From: Brevibacillus agri
GTDB taxonomy: Bacteria > Bacillota > Bacilli > Brevibacillales > Brevibacillaceae
Assembly (NCBI RefSeq): GCF_004117055.1
Contig: NZ_CP026363.1
Span: 726,001-790,000 of the forward strand
DNA: 64,000 nucleotides
Direction of reading: 5' to 3'
Part shown: piece by piece, positions 17,008-25,376 of the stretch
How the letters are laid out: each line of letters opens with the position of its first letter
Numbering within the stretch: the first letter of the stretch is position 1
Translations under genes and position numbers: made by a program
The notes under the pieces: generated by a model
Databases searched by the model: none
What the model saw: only the letters and a program-made list of their open reading frames with translations
Told to the model about the DNA's origin: nothing

Positions 17008-19356
17008 ATGAGGGATTTGATTAACGAGTTCGCGACCCAATACGTGGCGGATTTACAGCGGCAACTGGATAGCGGATACGGGCAGCGCAGCCTTCAAAAC
17101 CCCGTGCTTTTCCTCTTTATCGGGGACAAGAGCGTAGAGGCGCTGCGAGCAGTCTGCGCGAGCAATGAGCGCGACTGGCAAAACAGCCGCGGCGTCCTCT
17201 ACATGCACGCCTATCAGGAGAAGACGTGGGAACATCCGCAAGTGCTCGGCTGCCGGCTGCCGCAGGCGGATGCGGACAAGAAGACGATGCGCTCATCGGT
17301 CCACGAGCGTTTTGTCGAGGACGAAGCCAGCAAAATGGAACTGAACAAGGCGATGAAGCTGGCGAGCGTGCGCATCGCGGAAACAGGCAAGCTGTTTTCT
17401 GCCTTTCAGCAGGTGAACATCGCCGTCGTGACCAGAGCGGACGACCCTGCCGCGATTCTTTTGCCAGAGCTGACCTTGCTGTTGAAAAGCTACCTGAACG
17501 AGCTGTTCAAAAACGTGTCGGCTGACCTGTACGTCTTGCTGCAGGAACGGAACAACGGAGAGGCGTTCGGCTTTTCGGCGGCGCTCTCCGTCAGCTTCCT
17601 GGAGGAGCTGAACCGCTATCAGCGAAGCGATTACAGCTATCGCGCCAATTTGCTCGTGACCGAGGATCTCGTCAAGCTGCCGGTCGAGCACGAGAAGGCG
17701 CCTCTGTTTTCCATCGCCTATCTGCTCAGCGACAAGACGGAGCACGGCCTGTTTCTCGAAGGCGGGATGCAGGAAAATTACGAGCTGATTAGCAAGCTCG
17801 TGCTGCTCAACAACAAGCAGGCAGAGCACGAGTTCAGCGAGGGCAACGAAGGCTACAACAAGCTGCAGTTCATTCGCAGCATTGCAGGCGACGGCGGGCA
17901 GACCCGATTCGCGTCTGCGGGGCTGTCCAAGGTGAAGCGCCCGACTCACGCGATTGCGCTGACAGTGCTTGCCGCTGTTTTTGACCGTTACTGGGAGCGG
18001 CTCAAAGAGGGAGAGCTGGTGCCGAAGACAAAAGCGCGGGAAAAGCTGGGGCTGTCTGCGCATGAGCTGGAGCGGAAAATGGCGGCGATCATGCCCGAAC
18101 CGCACATGCTGGAGGAAATGACGGGCCTCATGACCTCCGGGGTCAGCTACAGCGAGCTGTCCGGCATGACGATGCGCGAGGCAGAGCTGGCGCTGTTTGA
18201 CGGCAGCAGCCAGGCTTTTTTCGAGACGAATATGGCATCCGTTGCGAAGGAGAGGCTGGAACGCCTGCTGGTGCAGGAGCCTCTGGCGGATTTGATTCAG
18301 GATCGCGTCATGGCAGATGAACGCTTCGGCCTGTACGCCGCGTATCAGTTGACGGCGGAGCATGCCAACGGAGCCAATCTGCTGGACGAGCTGCGCACGG
18401 GAATCAGGGAGGCTGCGCGGCAAGTGGAGCTGATTCGCGCTGAGCTGGCCGAGCTTTACCAGCAGCGGGTAGATCGGCAGGACATTCGCGTTGGCGGCTT
18501 TTTCACGCGCGACAAGGAGCGTGTCCGCACGCTCGTCCGCCATCTGCTGCACGTCGTGTACGAGAAAAAGCTGGAGCTTTTGGAGTGGGAGCTGCTGCAC
18601 GCCCTGCTCGTCGACTACGAGCGGCAGACGGAGGTCATTCACAGGCAGATCAGCGAGCAGGTCGACCAACTGGAAGGGCTGCAAAAGCAACTGCGCGAGA
18701 TCGCCCAGGCGAGCGTCCGCGAAGCGACCGACTACCTGGGGAAAAACGTGGACGAGTATTACGAGTCCGTCGTCCGCGACACGATGCGTTCGCTGGAAGC
18801 GGCCAAAGGCAGCGGGTTTTACATGGAGCAGCGCTACATCGGCAGCGGCGCCCTTTTGTTCCAGAACCGGATAGCGGGACTGGTGGAGCGGCTGTGCCAG
18901 TTTTGCCGCAACGAGATTTTGACCCGTTCGCCGTTCGCCCTGTCTTTTGAAGCGGAGCTGCTGGCGCGTGCCAACGTCGGGGCCGCTTACGACAACAGAA
19001 GCGTGCTGACCCGCGAGGATTTGTTTTTCGATCTGTCCCAGGTGCTCGAACAGCGGGCGGCTGTGCACATGGAAGTGTTTCACTTCCTGCAAAAGCACCG
19101 CTACGAGGAAAAGTATCTGTTTGCGGATATTCACAACGACTTCGTCCAGTACGTGCTGCGCAAGGATGAGGGCATTCGGACGTACAAGCAAGGCTGCATC
19201 CACGAAGAGCAAAAAAGCGGGATAGAAAAAATGAACCTGATGGGTGGATTCGGCATGGAGGACCTGATGTTTTACCGCAATAACAAAAAGTACCACGCCT
19301 CCTACGTGGAGAGCGGATTTGTCTTTGACCGTGCGGGAGAGGAGGGAGCGTCATGA
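17008..19356 (+). CDS. Predicted degenerate partner of the tubulin-like protein
   Basis: 782 residues from the ATG at 17008, preceded by GAGGGAGG; the earlier in-frame ATG at 16954 lies inside the tubulin gene. No standard domain is obvious, but the sequence follows the tubulin-like protein segment by segment. VLFLFIGDKSVEAL (33-46) matches the first nucleotide loop without the glycines. A segment at 233-251 and another at 297-331 (ASAGLSKVKRPTHA) match residues about 287-305 and 356-390 of the tubulin protein. The GGTGSG signature is absent. The C-terminal half is helical. I infer a non-nucleotide-binding paralogue that pairs with its neighbour. Confidence 0.7.
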   Translation: MRDLINEFATQYVADLQRQLDSGYGQRSLQNPVLFLFIGDKSVEALRAVCASNERDWQNSRGVLYMHAYQEKTWEHPQVLGCRLPQADADKKTMRSSVHERFVEDEASKMELNKAMKLASVRIAETGKLFSAFQQVNIAVVTRADDPAAILLPELTLLLKSYLNELFKNVSADLYVLLQERNNGEAFGFSAALSVSFLEELNRYQRSDYSYRANLLVTEDLVKLPVEHEKAPLFSIAYLLSDKTEHGLFLEGGMQENYELISKLVLLNNKQAEHEFSEGNEGYNKLQFIRSIAGDGGQTRFASAGLSKVKRPTHAIALTVLAAVFDRYWERLKEGELVPKTKAREKLGLSAHELERKMAAIMPEPHMLEEMTGLMTSGVSYSELSGMTMREAELALFDGSSQAFFETNMASVAKERLERLLVQEPLADLIQDRVMADERFGLYAAYQLTAEHANGANLLDELRTGIREAARQVELIRAELAELYQQRVDRQDIRVGGFFTRDKERVRTLVRHLLHVVYEKKLELLEWELLHALLVDYERQTEVIHRQISEQVDQLEGLQKQLREIAQASVREATDYLGKNVDEYYESVVRDTMRSLEAAKGSGFYMEQRYIGSGALLFQNRIAGLVERLCQFCRNEILTRSPFALSFEAELLARANVGAAYDNRSVLTREDLFFDLSQVLEQRAAVHMEVFHFLQKHRYEEKYLFADIHNDFVQYVLRKDEGIRTYKQGCIHEEQKSGIEKMNLMGGFGMEDLMFYRNNKKYHASYVESGFVFDRAGEEGAS

Positions 19357-20633
19357 GCCAGAGAAAGCTGAGCCTGCTCATGGTTGTGTGCAGCCTGGTA
19401 GGTGGTGTGATCGGCTTTTTGGTAGGAGAGGTCATTCTGGATCGCCTGGCTGGCGAGATCGCGCAATGGCTGTTAATTGGACTTTATTTTGGTCAATATG
19501 CATTTTTCGTTGGACTGATGTGCCTCATTGCGGAAATGATCTCGCCACGCCTGAACGGTACAGGCTGGAAGCAGAGATATGCAGGTTTTTCCTGGAAAAT
19601 GCTCGTCCCCAGCACGTTTGTGATGGTAGGCGTGGCAGCGATGCTGCTCCAACTGCTTTACGGATCGTCGTTCCAGGCGCCCAGCGGAGCCAACAATATC
19701 GTCATGCTGCTGGACACCTCTGGCAGCATGCGGCAGTCTGACCCGGACAACCAGTTGTTCAAGGCGGCAGCGGACATGGTGCAAAAAATGGACAGCGACA
19801 TGAAGATTGCCGTCGTTACGTTCAACGACGAGACGAACGTGCTGCAGCCGCTCGTGGCGCTCAGCAGCCAGGCAGTCAAGGATGACGTCGTGCAAAAGCT
19901 GCTCAATCATTCGGGGACGGACGGCGGGACGCGGATCGAGCTGGCGCTGCAAACGGGGTTAGAGCAGCTAACGGCAGCCCAGCAGGTGGAGAACAGTACC
20001 GTTGTGCTGATGTCGGATGGCTACACCAGCCTGGATATTCCGGCAACGCTGGCTCCTTTCAAGCAGCATCAGGTGCTGGTCCATACAGTCGGGATGCGGA
20101 ATATTGATGAACAAGGCACGCGTCTGTTGGAGCAGATTGCGGCAGAAACCGGGGGCCGCTATTTCAACGTCGAGCACGCCAATGAAATGACAGGCATCTT
20201 TGGGCAGATTTACGATATGAGCCGCCAGGACCGCAATCTTGTCTCCGAGCGGACGGGTGCCACGGCAGACAGCACGTTTTACGCGATTTTGCGGGTAGCG
20301 AGCCTGCTTGTGATCGGCGCTTTGCTCGGCTTGTCACTGGGACTGATTTTTGACAATCGCCATCTGGCAAAAAGCTTCACGATCGGAGGGGCGGTATCCG
20401 GTCTTTTGGCCGGGATCGTGCTGGAGACAGGGCTTTCCTCGATCTACTTGCTCGACATGGCGGTGCGCCTGATCGCCGGCGCCTTGCTCGCCGTCGTTCT
20501 GACGCTGTTTACAGTCTTCATCCCAGTTCCGGCCAGCGGCGGATCGTCTTTTCAAAAACGGAGGCTGGCCGTCCAGCAAAGTCCGCGCGCTCTCGGGGCA
20601 GGGAACGAAACCAGCAAACGGTTTGATCTGTAG
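19353..20633 (+). CDS. Multi-spanning VWA-domain membrane protein
   Basis: 426 residues. Three membrane helices (about 8-28, 38-60, 84-103) come first, then a VWA domain (about 114-295) with MIDAS DTSGSM at 121-126, a Thr in DGGTRIE and an Asp in LMSDGYTS. Three more helices (about 311-333, 342-362, 368-392) and a short basic tail follow. Its ATG overlaps the previous stop as ATGA. This is a second VWA protein in one operon, built differently from the first. With three preceding helices and an inside N terminus, the VWA domain would face outward, though topology is uncertain. Confidence 0.85.
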   Translation: MSQRKLSLLMVVCSLVGGVIGFLVGEVILDRLAGEIAQWLLIGLYFGQYAFFVGLMCLIAEMISPRLNGTGWKQRYAGFSWKMLVPSTFVMVGVAAMLLQLLYGSSFQAPSGANNIVMLLDTSGSMRQSDPDNQLFKAAADMVQKMDSDMKIAVVTFNDETNVLQPLVALSSQAVKDDVVQKLLNHSGTDGGTRIELALQTGLEQLTAAQQVENSTVVLMSDGYTSLDIPATLAPFKQHQVLVHTVGMRNIDEQGTRLLEQIAAETGGRYFNVEHANEMTGIFGQIYDMSRQDRNLVSERTGATADSTFYAILRVASLLVIGALLGLSLGLIFDNRHLAKSFTIGGAVSGLLAGIVLETGLSSIYLLDMAVRLIAGALLAVVLTLFTVFIPVPASGGSSFQKRRLAVQQSPRALGAGNETSKRFDL

Positions 20634-20650
20634 AGGGAGCCTGATGAACC

Positions 20651-21286
20651 ATGATGAACCGGGAGGAAACAGTTGAAACGCTGATTAAGAACGTTTCGTG
20701 CCAGCAGCAGGGAGGCGACTTCGTGCTGACCTGGCATTGGGGGCAGGATATTCCTTGCGTGTACGTGCACAAGTCGCTGTACGGCGCTCCGTTTGATGCC
20801 GGTCTGATCGAGGATCAAGAGTTGAAGCTGTACACGCGCGAGGAATACAAGGTACACAAAGGACTGCGCGAAAAAGCCGAGGGCATCGGCCGATATACGT
20901 ACCGCATCTTTCCCTGCCGCCTGGAAGACGGCAAGCCGATTCTGCTCATTCCGCAGGGCGACGCGCACGTCATCCATGTCAGTACGGGGAAGGCGAAAAT
21001 TTACTACTCGTTCAAGCGGAGCGGAAGCTGGTTTCGCAAGCAGCAAACGTTGCAAATCCGCATTTTCTCCGAAATTCCGATCGCCAAAGACGTCCTCTGC
21101 TATGTGAAAAAGGAAGGCTCGCCCCCCGCGCACAAAGATGACGGGACGCAATACCCGTTCATTCGCGATCTGGTGCCAGGCGTCAATCTGTTGCCCGAAA
21201 TCGAGGTCAGGAAAAAGGACGTCATCCGCCTCTTTTTTACGGACGGAAAAAAATACGGGGAAATGTACGAACTGATTCCGGAATAG
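20651..21286 (+). CDS. Unknown beta-rich protein of the tubulin/GTPase cluster
   Basis: 211 residues with no signal peptide or membrane helix. Alternating hydrophobic strands (FVLTWHWG, YTYRIFPCRL, AKIYYSFKRSG, QIRIFSEIP) suggest one or two beta-sandwich domains. The ATGs at 20651 and 20654 are both possible; GAGGGAG lies about 12 bases upstream. It sits 18 bases after the VWA gene and 12 before the GTPase gene, so it is translated with them. I do not recognise a family. It may be an adaptor between the VWA protein and the GTPase. Confidence 0.7.
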   Translation: MMNREETVETLIKNVSCQQQGGDFVLTWHWGQDIPCVYVHKSLYGAPFDAGLIEDQELKLYTREEYKVHKGLREKAEGIGRYTYRIFPCRLEDGKPILLIPQGDAHVIHVSTGKAKIYYSFKRSGSWFRKQQTLQIRIFSEIPIAKDVLCYVKKEGSPPAHKDDGTQYPFIRDLVPGVNLLPEIEVRKKDVIRLFFTDGKKYGEMYELIPE

Positions 21287-21298
21287 GAGGGTGAAGCC

Positions 21299-22564
21299 AT
21301 GCTGTCGTTTTTGAAAAACATGTTTGAGAAAAAGCCGCAAGTAAGCGAACGGCTTCCTTTTTACGATATTGTCTGCCCGTACTGCTTTGCCAAGTACGGA
21401 CCGGACGAGGTGGTGTTCCGCGCGACACACTACCGCCAGGACGACGAGGACTACGCCTTGCAGGAGGATGAGATTCTCAACGCCTATCGCGACAAATTCG
21501 GCCTGGATGCCATCGACGAGCTGGAAGCGGTCATCGACCCGGACTCGATCCCGCCGGAAAATCACCTGTACGTCGACAATGTGCTGGCAGGCGTGACCGA
21601 CCGCTACGGAATGGTGTCCAAGCGCAGGCTGTGCCCGAAGTGCCACAACGAGCTGCCGATTACGGCGGGCAAAGCGCCGAGCAACATCATTTCCATCGTC
21701 GGGGCGTCGCAGGTCGGCAAATCCGTGTATATGACGTCGTTGATTCATACGCTGCAAAACTCGACGGCAAGCCGCTTCAACGCTGCCTGCATGCCGCTCA
21801 ATGCGCAGATCAGCCGCAAGTTCCGCGAGAACTACGAAGCGCCGCTGTTTGAGCGCGGCCAGTTGCTCGATTCCACGCAAAAAGAAAAGCGTCAGGAACC
21901 GTTTATTTTTCAGTTCATTTTCAAAGACAGCCAAAAAGCGCCGCTCATCCTCGTCTTTTTCGACGTCGCAGGCGAAGGCATGGTCGATCGCGAGTATTTG
22001 GAGCTGTACGCCGCGCATGTGAAAAACTCGTCCGGCATCCTGTTTCTGGTCGATCCGCTGCAAATCAAGACGATTCGCGACCGGGTCATGCTGCGGGCGG
22101 GCGACGAGCCGGGCGAATTCACGGCGAGGTACGATGAGCCGCGCGAGGTCGTCATTACGTTGTTCGAGAACTTCATCGGCTATCAGGAGCAGAGCAAGAC
22201 GGACATCCCGACGGCGGTCGTGCTGACGAAGAGCGACATGCTGCATCTCATCAAGGAAGACGACGGCGAATACATCAAGTCCAACAGCAATGTGTTCCGC
22301 AATTTCGTCCATGAACAGTATTTGAACACGGCTGAATTCGAGAACATCAACGGAGAGATCAGCCGCTTTATCGAAAAAGTGGATCGCCCGTTCAAAGACG
22401 CGCTGGAGGTCTACTTTACCAATACGGCCTACTTCGCTGTATCAGCGCTGGGCAGCAATCCGGTCAATCAAAAGGTGAGCGGCGTCGTGACGCCGATTCG
22501 CGTCGATGAGCCGTTCATCTGGTTGATGCATCAGCTTGATTACATCGAGGGGAGGGAGCAGTAG
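21299..22564 (+). CDS. Zinc-ribbon TRAFAC-like GTPase
   Basis: 421 residues. A split zinc ribbon is visible, with CPYC at 26-29 and CPKC at 112-115, bracketing an acidic insert. A P-loop GTPase domain then runs to the end: G1 GASQVGKS (135-142), G3 DVAGEG (222-227) and G4 TKSD (310-313). The G3 motif DxxGE and TKSD point to GTPase rather than plain ATPase activity. TAGGAGGGTG gives a strong ribosome site. It resembles GTPases that occur beside GAP1-type proteins in predicted bacterial conflict systems, and such a protein follows directly. Cytoplasmic; activity inferred from motifs. Confidence 0.82.
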   Translation: MLSFLKNMFEKKPQVSERLPFYDIVCPYCFAKYGPDEVVFRATHYRQDDEDYALQEDEILNAYRDKFGLDAIDELEAVIDPDSIPPENHLYVDNVLAGVTDRYGMVSKRRLCPKCHNELPITAGKAPSNIISIVGASQVGKSVYMTSLIHTLQNSTASRFNAACMPLNAQISRKFRENYEAPLFERGQLLDSTQKEKRQEPFIFQFIFKDSQKAPLILVFFDVAGEGMVDREYLELYAAHVKNSSGILFLVDPLQIKTIRDRVMLRAGDEPGEFTARYDEPREVVITLFENFIGYQEQSKTDIPTAVVLTKSDMLHLIKEDDGEYIKSNSNVFRNFVHEQYLNTAEFENINGEISRFIEKVDRPFKDALEVYFTNTAYFAVSALGSNPVNQKVSGVVTPIRVDEPFIWLMHQLDYIEGREQ

Positions 22565-25068
22565 TGAACCGTCAGCCCATTTTGCAGCAATTCTACACCC
22601 GCGGGCGACAGGGGGTTTTCCGCTCGAACGAAGGCTACGATACGGTAGCCAGGACGCCAGGGCTGGACAACCTATTCATCAAAAAGACACTCCATCCTTT
22701 TTGCGTGTACGATGCCCCCAGACAGCTTCAGGAGCGGGCGGAGAGCGACCTGTCCGCCTACCCGGAAGCGCTCGTCTGCTTCCACGCCGAATCTGGCGAG
22801 ATGGTGCTCGGCAGAAGCGTGTTTGTCGGGGCGGACTTTACCGGGCAGCGAAACACGTTTTTTAGTCACAACTACGTCATTCCGGCGGGGCGGCGGGACG
22901 AGTTTATTACGAATCCGGAGAAAATTTTCGGCGTGCGCGCCTTTGCCGACCGTCACGACGATACGCAGGGCAAGGAGCTGCCGCCTGTAGCGGAGCTTCC
23001 GGCGCAGTCGACCTTGCCCGCAGACCGGAAGCGGCTGCTCGGACAGCTCGGGTTCGACGAGCGGCTGTTCAAACAACTGCTCTATGCCGTCATGACTTCG
23101 CTTACGGCGAAAAAGAAAGTATTCATCAGTCTGGACGTGGACATCAGCGCGGCCGCAACCAGCGCCAGCCAACTGCTCGAGGTTCTGTACAGTTGCTTGC
23201 CGTATGAGCTGCGCAGACATTTTGGCTTTCTCACCTACAGCAGCGAGCCGCAGAGCAAGAAGCATATCCACGTCATGTTTGTGGAAAAAGGCAGCATTCG
23301 CCCCGGCGGCGGACACAGTGACAAAGACTTTTTGTTTGATCTGGCGCTCGGACGTGTGCAGAACGTCGACTTGCAGGAGGGGGCGCACGAATACCTCGAT
23401 TTTGCCTGGGAGTACGTGAACGACCCGCAGGCTCTGGCGTCGTTCCATGCTTTTTGCGAGGAAGTGCTGGCAGGGGCGGAGACGGCGCTGACCTTGCAGG
23501 TGCGCACGTATTACGAGCTGTGCGCCCTCTACCTGATCGAAAAAGGCCGGACGGCTGTCTACGAACGCAATCCGGCGGGCGTATGGCAGGCGTTGAACGG
23601 CTATTTGCGCCAGCCGGCGCTGGCGAACAACAAACGGTTGCTGGAGCTGCAAGTGCTGCTGTTTCACGGCGAAGTAAGCGCGCTTGCCGCCAAAAAGTTG
23701 CCCGAGGGCGAGACGATCCGGCAGATGCTGGACTCCTGCGGATTGAGCAGGCAGGACCGTCTGCGCATGGACATGGTCCGCTATTTGCTGAATGTGTTGG
23801 TGAGAGCGAAGTCGTCGGGGCAGCGCGGGCTGGCAAGCGAAGTGTACAAGCATTTGTCCGCCCATCCCGAGCTGTTTGGCATGACGATGAAGACGATTTT
23901 TCACTCGGAGCAATTGGTGAAGCAGCTTTTCGAAGGGTACGCGAGCGAGCGGTTGGCAGCAGTGACCGCGCTATCCGGCATGCTGGAGGAAATTCGCTTT
24001 TGGACGAAAACAGCCCCGGAAGCTTTGCGCCATCCTTTTTTTGTCGCCGAATCGACGGAAAAGCTGCTCCGTTTGTTCGCCCGCGAAAAAAACAAGCTGG
24101 AAGCCGCGATTTCCATTCACCAGTTTTTTGACAACCTCGACAGAGCGCGCAGCTATGCCGATCCGTTGCTGGACGAGCTGGACAAGTCGCTCTTGAAGCT
24201 GATAGAGCTGGAGAAGCTGTCCAGGGAGGAATTTCAGAAAATGATCGCGCTTCTGGAGGAAAAGCCGCAGAGCTTTTTCGGGACGCTTGATGTGGCGAGC
24301 AGGCAAAAGCAAGAGATGCTCATGCATGTAGCGACGCTGCGTGAAGCGAGAGGCGGCTTGCACCCGGCGGAGTTTTTCCGCAAATGGGAGCGCGACGAGG
24401 TCAGCGTGCAGCAGCAGATGATCGCCAACATGCTGGCGCGGCCGCTTGACGCGGACTGCTTTGCCCATGTGCCGCTCGTCTACTATCGCGAGGACCATTT
24501 TGGCCAGGAAGGCTTCCAGTTTGCAGAGATGCTCGACTTCGTGCAAAAAAATGGCGGCGAGGAAACATTGCACGCGTTCATCCAGTGGACGATGACGCAG
24601 CGCATGTTTGTGGAAGGAAGAAGTTTGCTGCCAGCGTATCGGCAAGCGCTCCGGTCGCTTTTCCTGGAAAACAAGGCGGCAAGACTGCGCAACAAAGAGT
24701 GGCGCAAGCGGTGGTACACGGTCCGCCATGCCGATTTTCGCAAGCTGCTGGAAGAGGTGCGCAGCGAGACGGCCAACCCGCTGGTCAAGCTGTTTCGCCA
24801 CAAGACGTTGATGATTTCCGCGATGGTTGTCCTCGTGGCGGCTGGTGGCACGGCAGGCTATATGCTCTCGCAGCAAAAGCCGGTGGCCGAGCCTCCGCAG
24901 GAGCAACCGGGAGATCAGCAGCCCGTGCCGCCCGATGTGGTCCAGGCGCAATTCGTCCCTGTCTATCGGCTCATGCTGGAGGAGCCGCACATCCAGCCAG
25001 TGAGAGAAGCTGCCGGGGAAAACGGCCAGCAAGCCCCGGGTGCAACGGATCAGCCAGCTACGCCGTAG
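22564..25068 (+). CDS. GAP1-N2-like GTPase-associated protein with C-terminal membrane helix
   Basis: 834 residues. The start, QQFYTRGRQGVFRSNEGYDTV, and KKTLHPFCVYDAP resemble the N-terminal type 2 domain of GTPase-associated protein 1 (GAP1-N2), from memory of the family. The middle is helical and may match the GAP1 M and C regions. One membrane helix (about 750-768, ISAMVVLVAAGGTAGYML) and a Pro/Glu/Gln-rich tail of about 66 residues end the protein. The GTG start overlaps the GTPase stop by one base (TAGTG), with GGGGAGGGAG upstream, which implies coupled translation and probable direct interaction. Last gene of the rightward arm. Confidence 0.72.
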   Translation: MNRQPILQQFYTRGRQGVFRSNEGYDTVARTPGLDNLFIKKTLHPFCVYDAPRQLQERAESDLSAYPEALVCFHAESGEMVLGRSVFVGADFTGQRNTFFSHNYVIPAGRRDEFITNPEKIFGVRAFADRHDDTQGKELPPVAELPAQSTLPADRKRLLGQLGFDERLFKQLLYAVMTSLTAKKKVFISLDVDISAAATSASQLLEVLYSCLPYELRRHFGFLTYSSEPQSKKHIHVMFVEKGSIRPGGGHSDKDFLFDLALGRVQNVDLQEGAHEYLDFAWEYVNDPQALASFHAFCEEVLAGAETALTLQVRTYYELCALYLIEKGRTAVYERNPAGVWQALNGYLRQPALANNKRLLELQVLLFHGEVSALAAKKLPEGETIRQMLDSCGLSRQDRLRMDMVRYLLNVLVRAKSSGQRGLASEVYKHLSAHPELFGMTMKTIFHSEQLVKQLFEGYASERLAAVTALSGMLEEIRFWTKTAPEALRHPFFVAESTEKLLRLFAREKNKLEAAISIHQFFDNLDRARSYADPLLDELDKSLLKLIELEKLSREEFQKMIALLEEKPQSFFGTLDVASRQKQEMLMHVATLREARGGLHPAEFFRKWERDEVSVQQQMIANMLARPLDADCFAHVPLVYYREDHFGQEGFQFAEMLDFVQKNGGEETLHAFIQWTMTQRMFVEGRSLLPAYRQALRSLFLENKAARLRNKEWRKRWYTVRHADFRKLLEEVRSETANPLVKLFRHKTLMISAMVVLVAAGGTAGYMLSQQKPVAEPPQEQPGDQQPVPPDVVQAQFVPVYRLMLEEPHIQPVREAAGENGQQAPGATDQPATP

Positions 25069-25139
25069 AAGCGGGTTTTTGTGCGCGTGCTCCCGGAAGC
25101 TTCGGGCATTCGGGCAGAGCGCAGGCCCTATAAATAGCG

Positions 25140-25195
25140 GGACCGATTTTCCCTGACATCGCGCTTTTGCAAGCGGCAAGCTGGTAAATCGGTCC
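25140..25195 (+). terminator. Inverted repeat after the GAP1-like gene, possible terminator
   Basis: A perfect 10-bp pair, GGACCGATTT (25140-25149) and AAATCGGTCC (25186-25195), encloses a 36-base loop with a small inner stem. Only TAGAAAAAATTT follows, so the T-run is poor. It is the best candidate for the end of the 13-kb operon. Confidence 0.4.
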
Positions 25196-25226
25196 TAGAA
25201 AAAATTTGCAGCAATGGAAAACGATT

Positions 25227-25376
25227 CAGTGATTTGCTATTATGGAGGTATCTGCCAAAAGACGTGCAGGGGCAAATTCAATCACTGAACGGGTAGCGCT
25301 CGATGAGCAAAAAATGTGTGAAAATAATCAGCATTTGCAGACACCCTACCGGATTGGACAGTTAGGGTGTTTTTTG
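25227..25376 (+). ncRNA. Structured element ending in a plus-strand terminator
   Basis: CAGTG plus ATTTGC (25227-25237) pairs with GCAAAT (25272-25277) and CACTG (25283-25287), leaving a five-base bulge, and encloses a small CTGC/GCAG stem. About 55 bases on, ACACCCTA (25341-25348) and TAGGGTGT (25363-25370) form a terminator with six T residues. The terminator overlaps the stop of the leftward cupin gene yet faces right, so it must serve a rightward transcript. It matches no riboswitch I can name. It could be a small RNA or only the distal part of the operon transcript. Confidence 0.35.

Noticed and set aside
13553..19296. Long minus-strand frames (about 687 and 667 codons) opposite the tubulin-like pair
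   Set aside because: They are antisense shadows caused by GC-rich third positions; the plus frames have motifs, ribosome sites and operon overlaps.
25200..25376. Cyclic di-GMP (GEMM) riboswitch
   Set aside because: A GTGCAGGGGCAAA stretch recalls part of the motif, but the second conserved block is missing.
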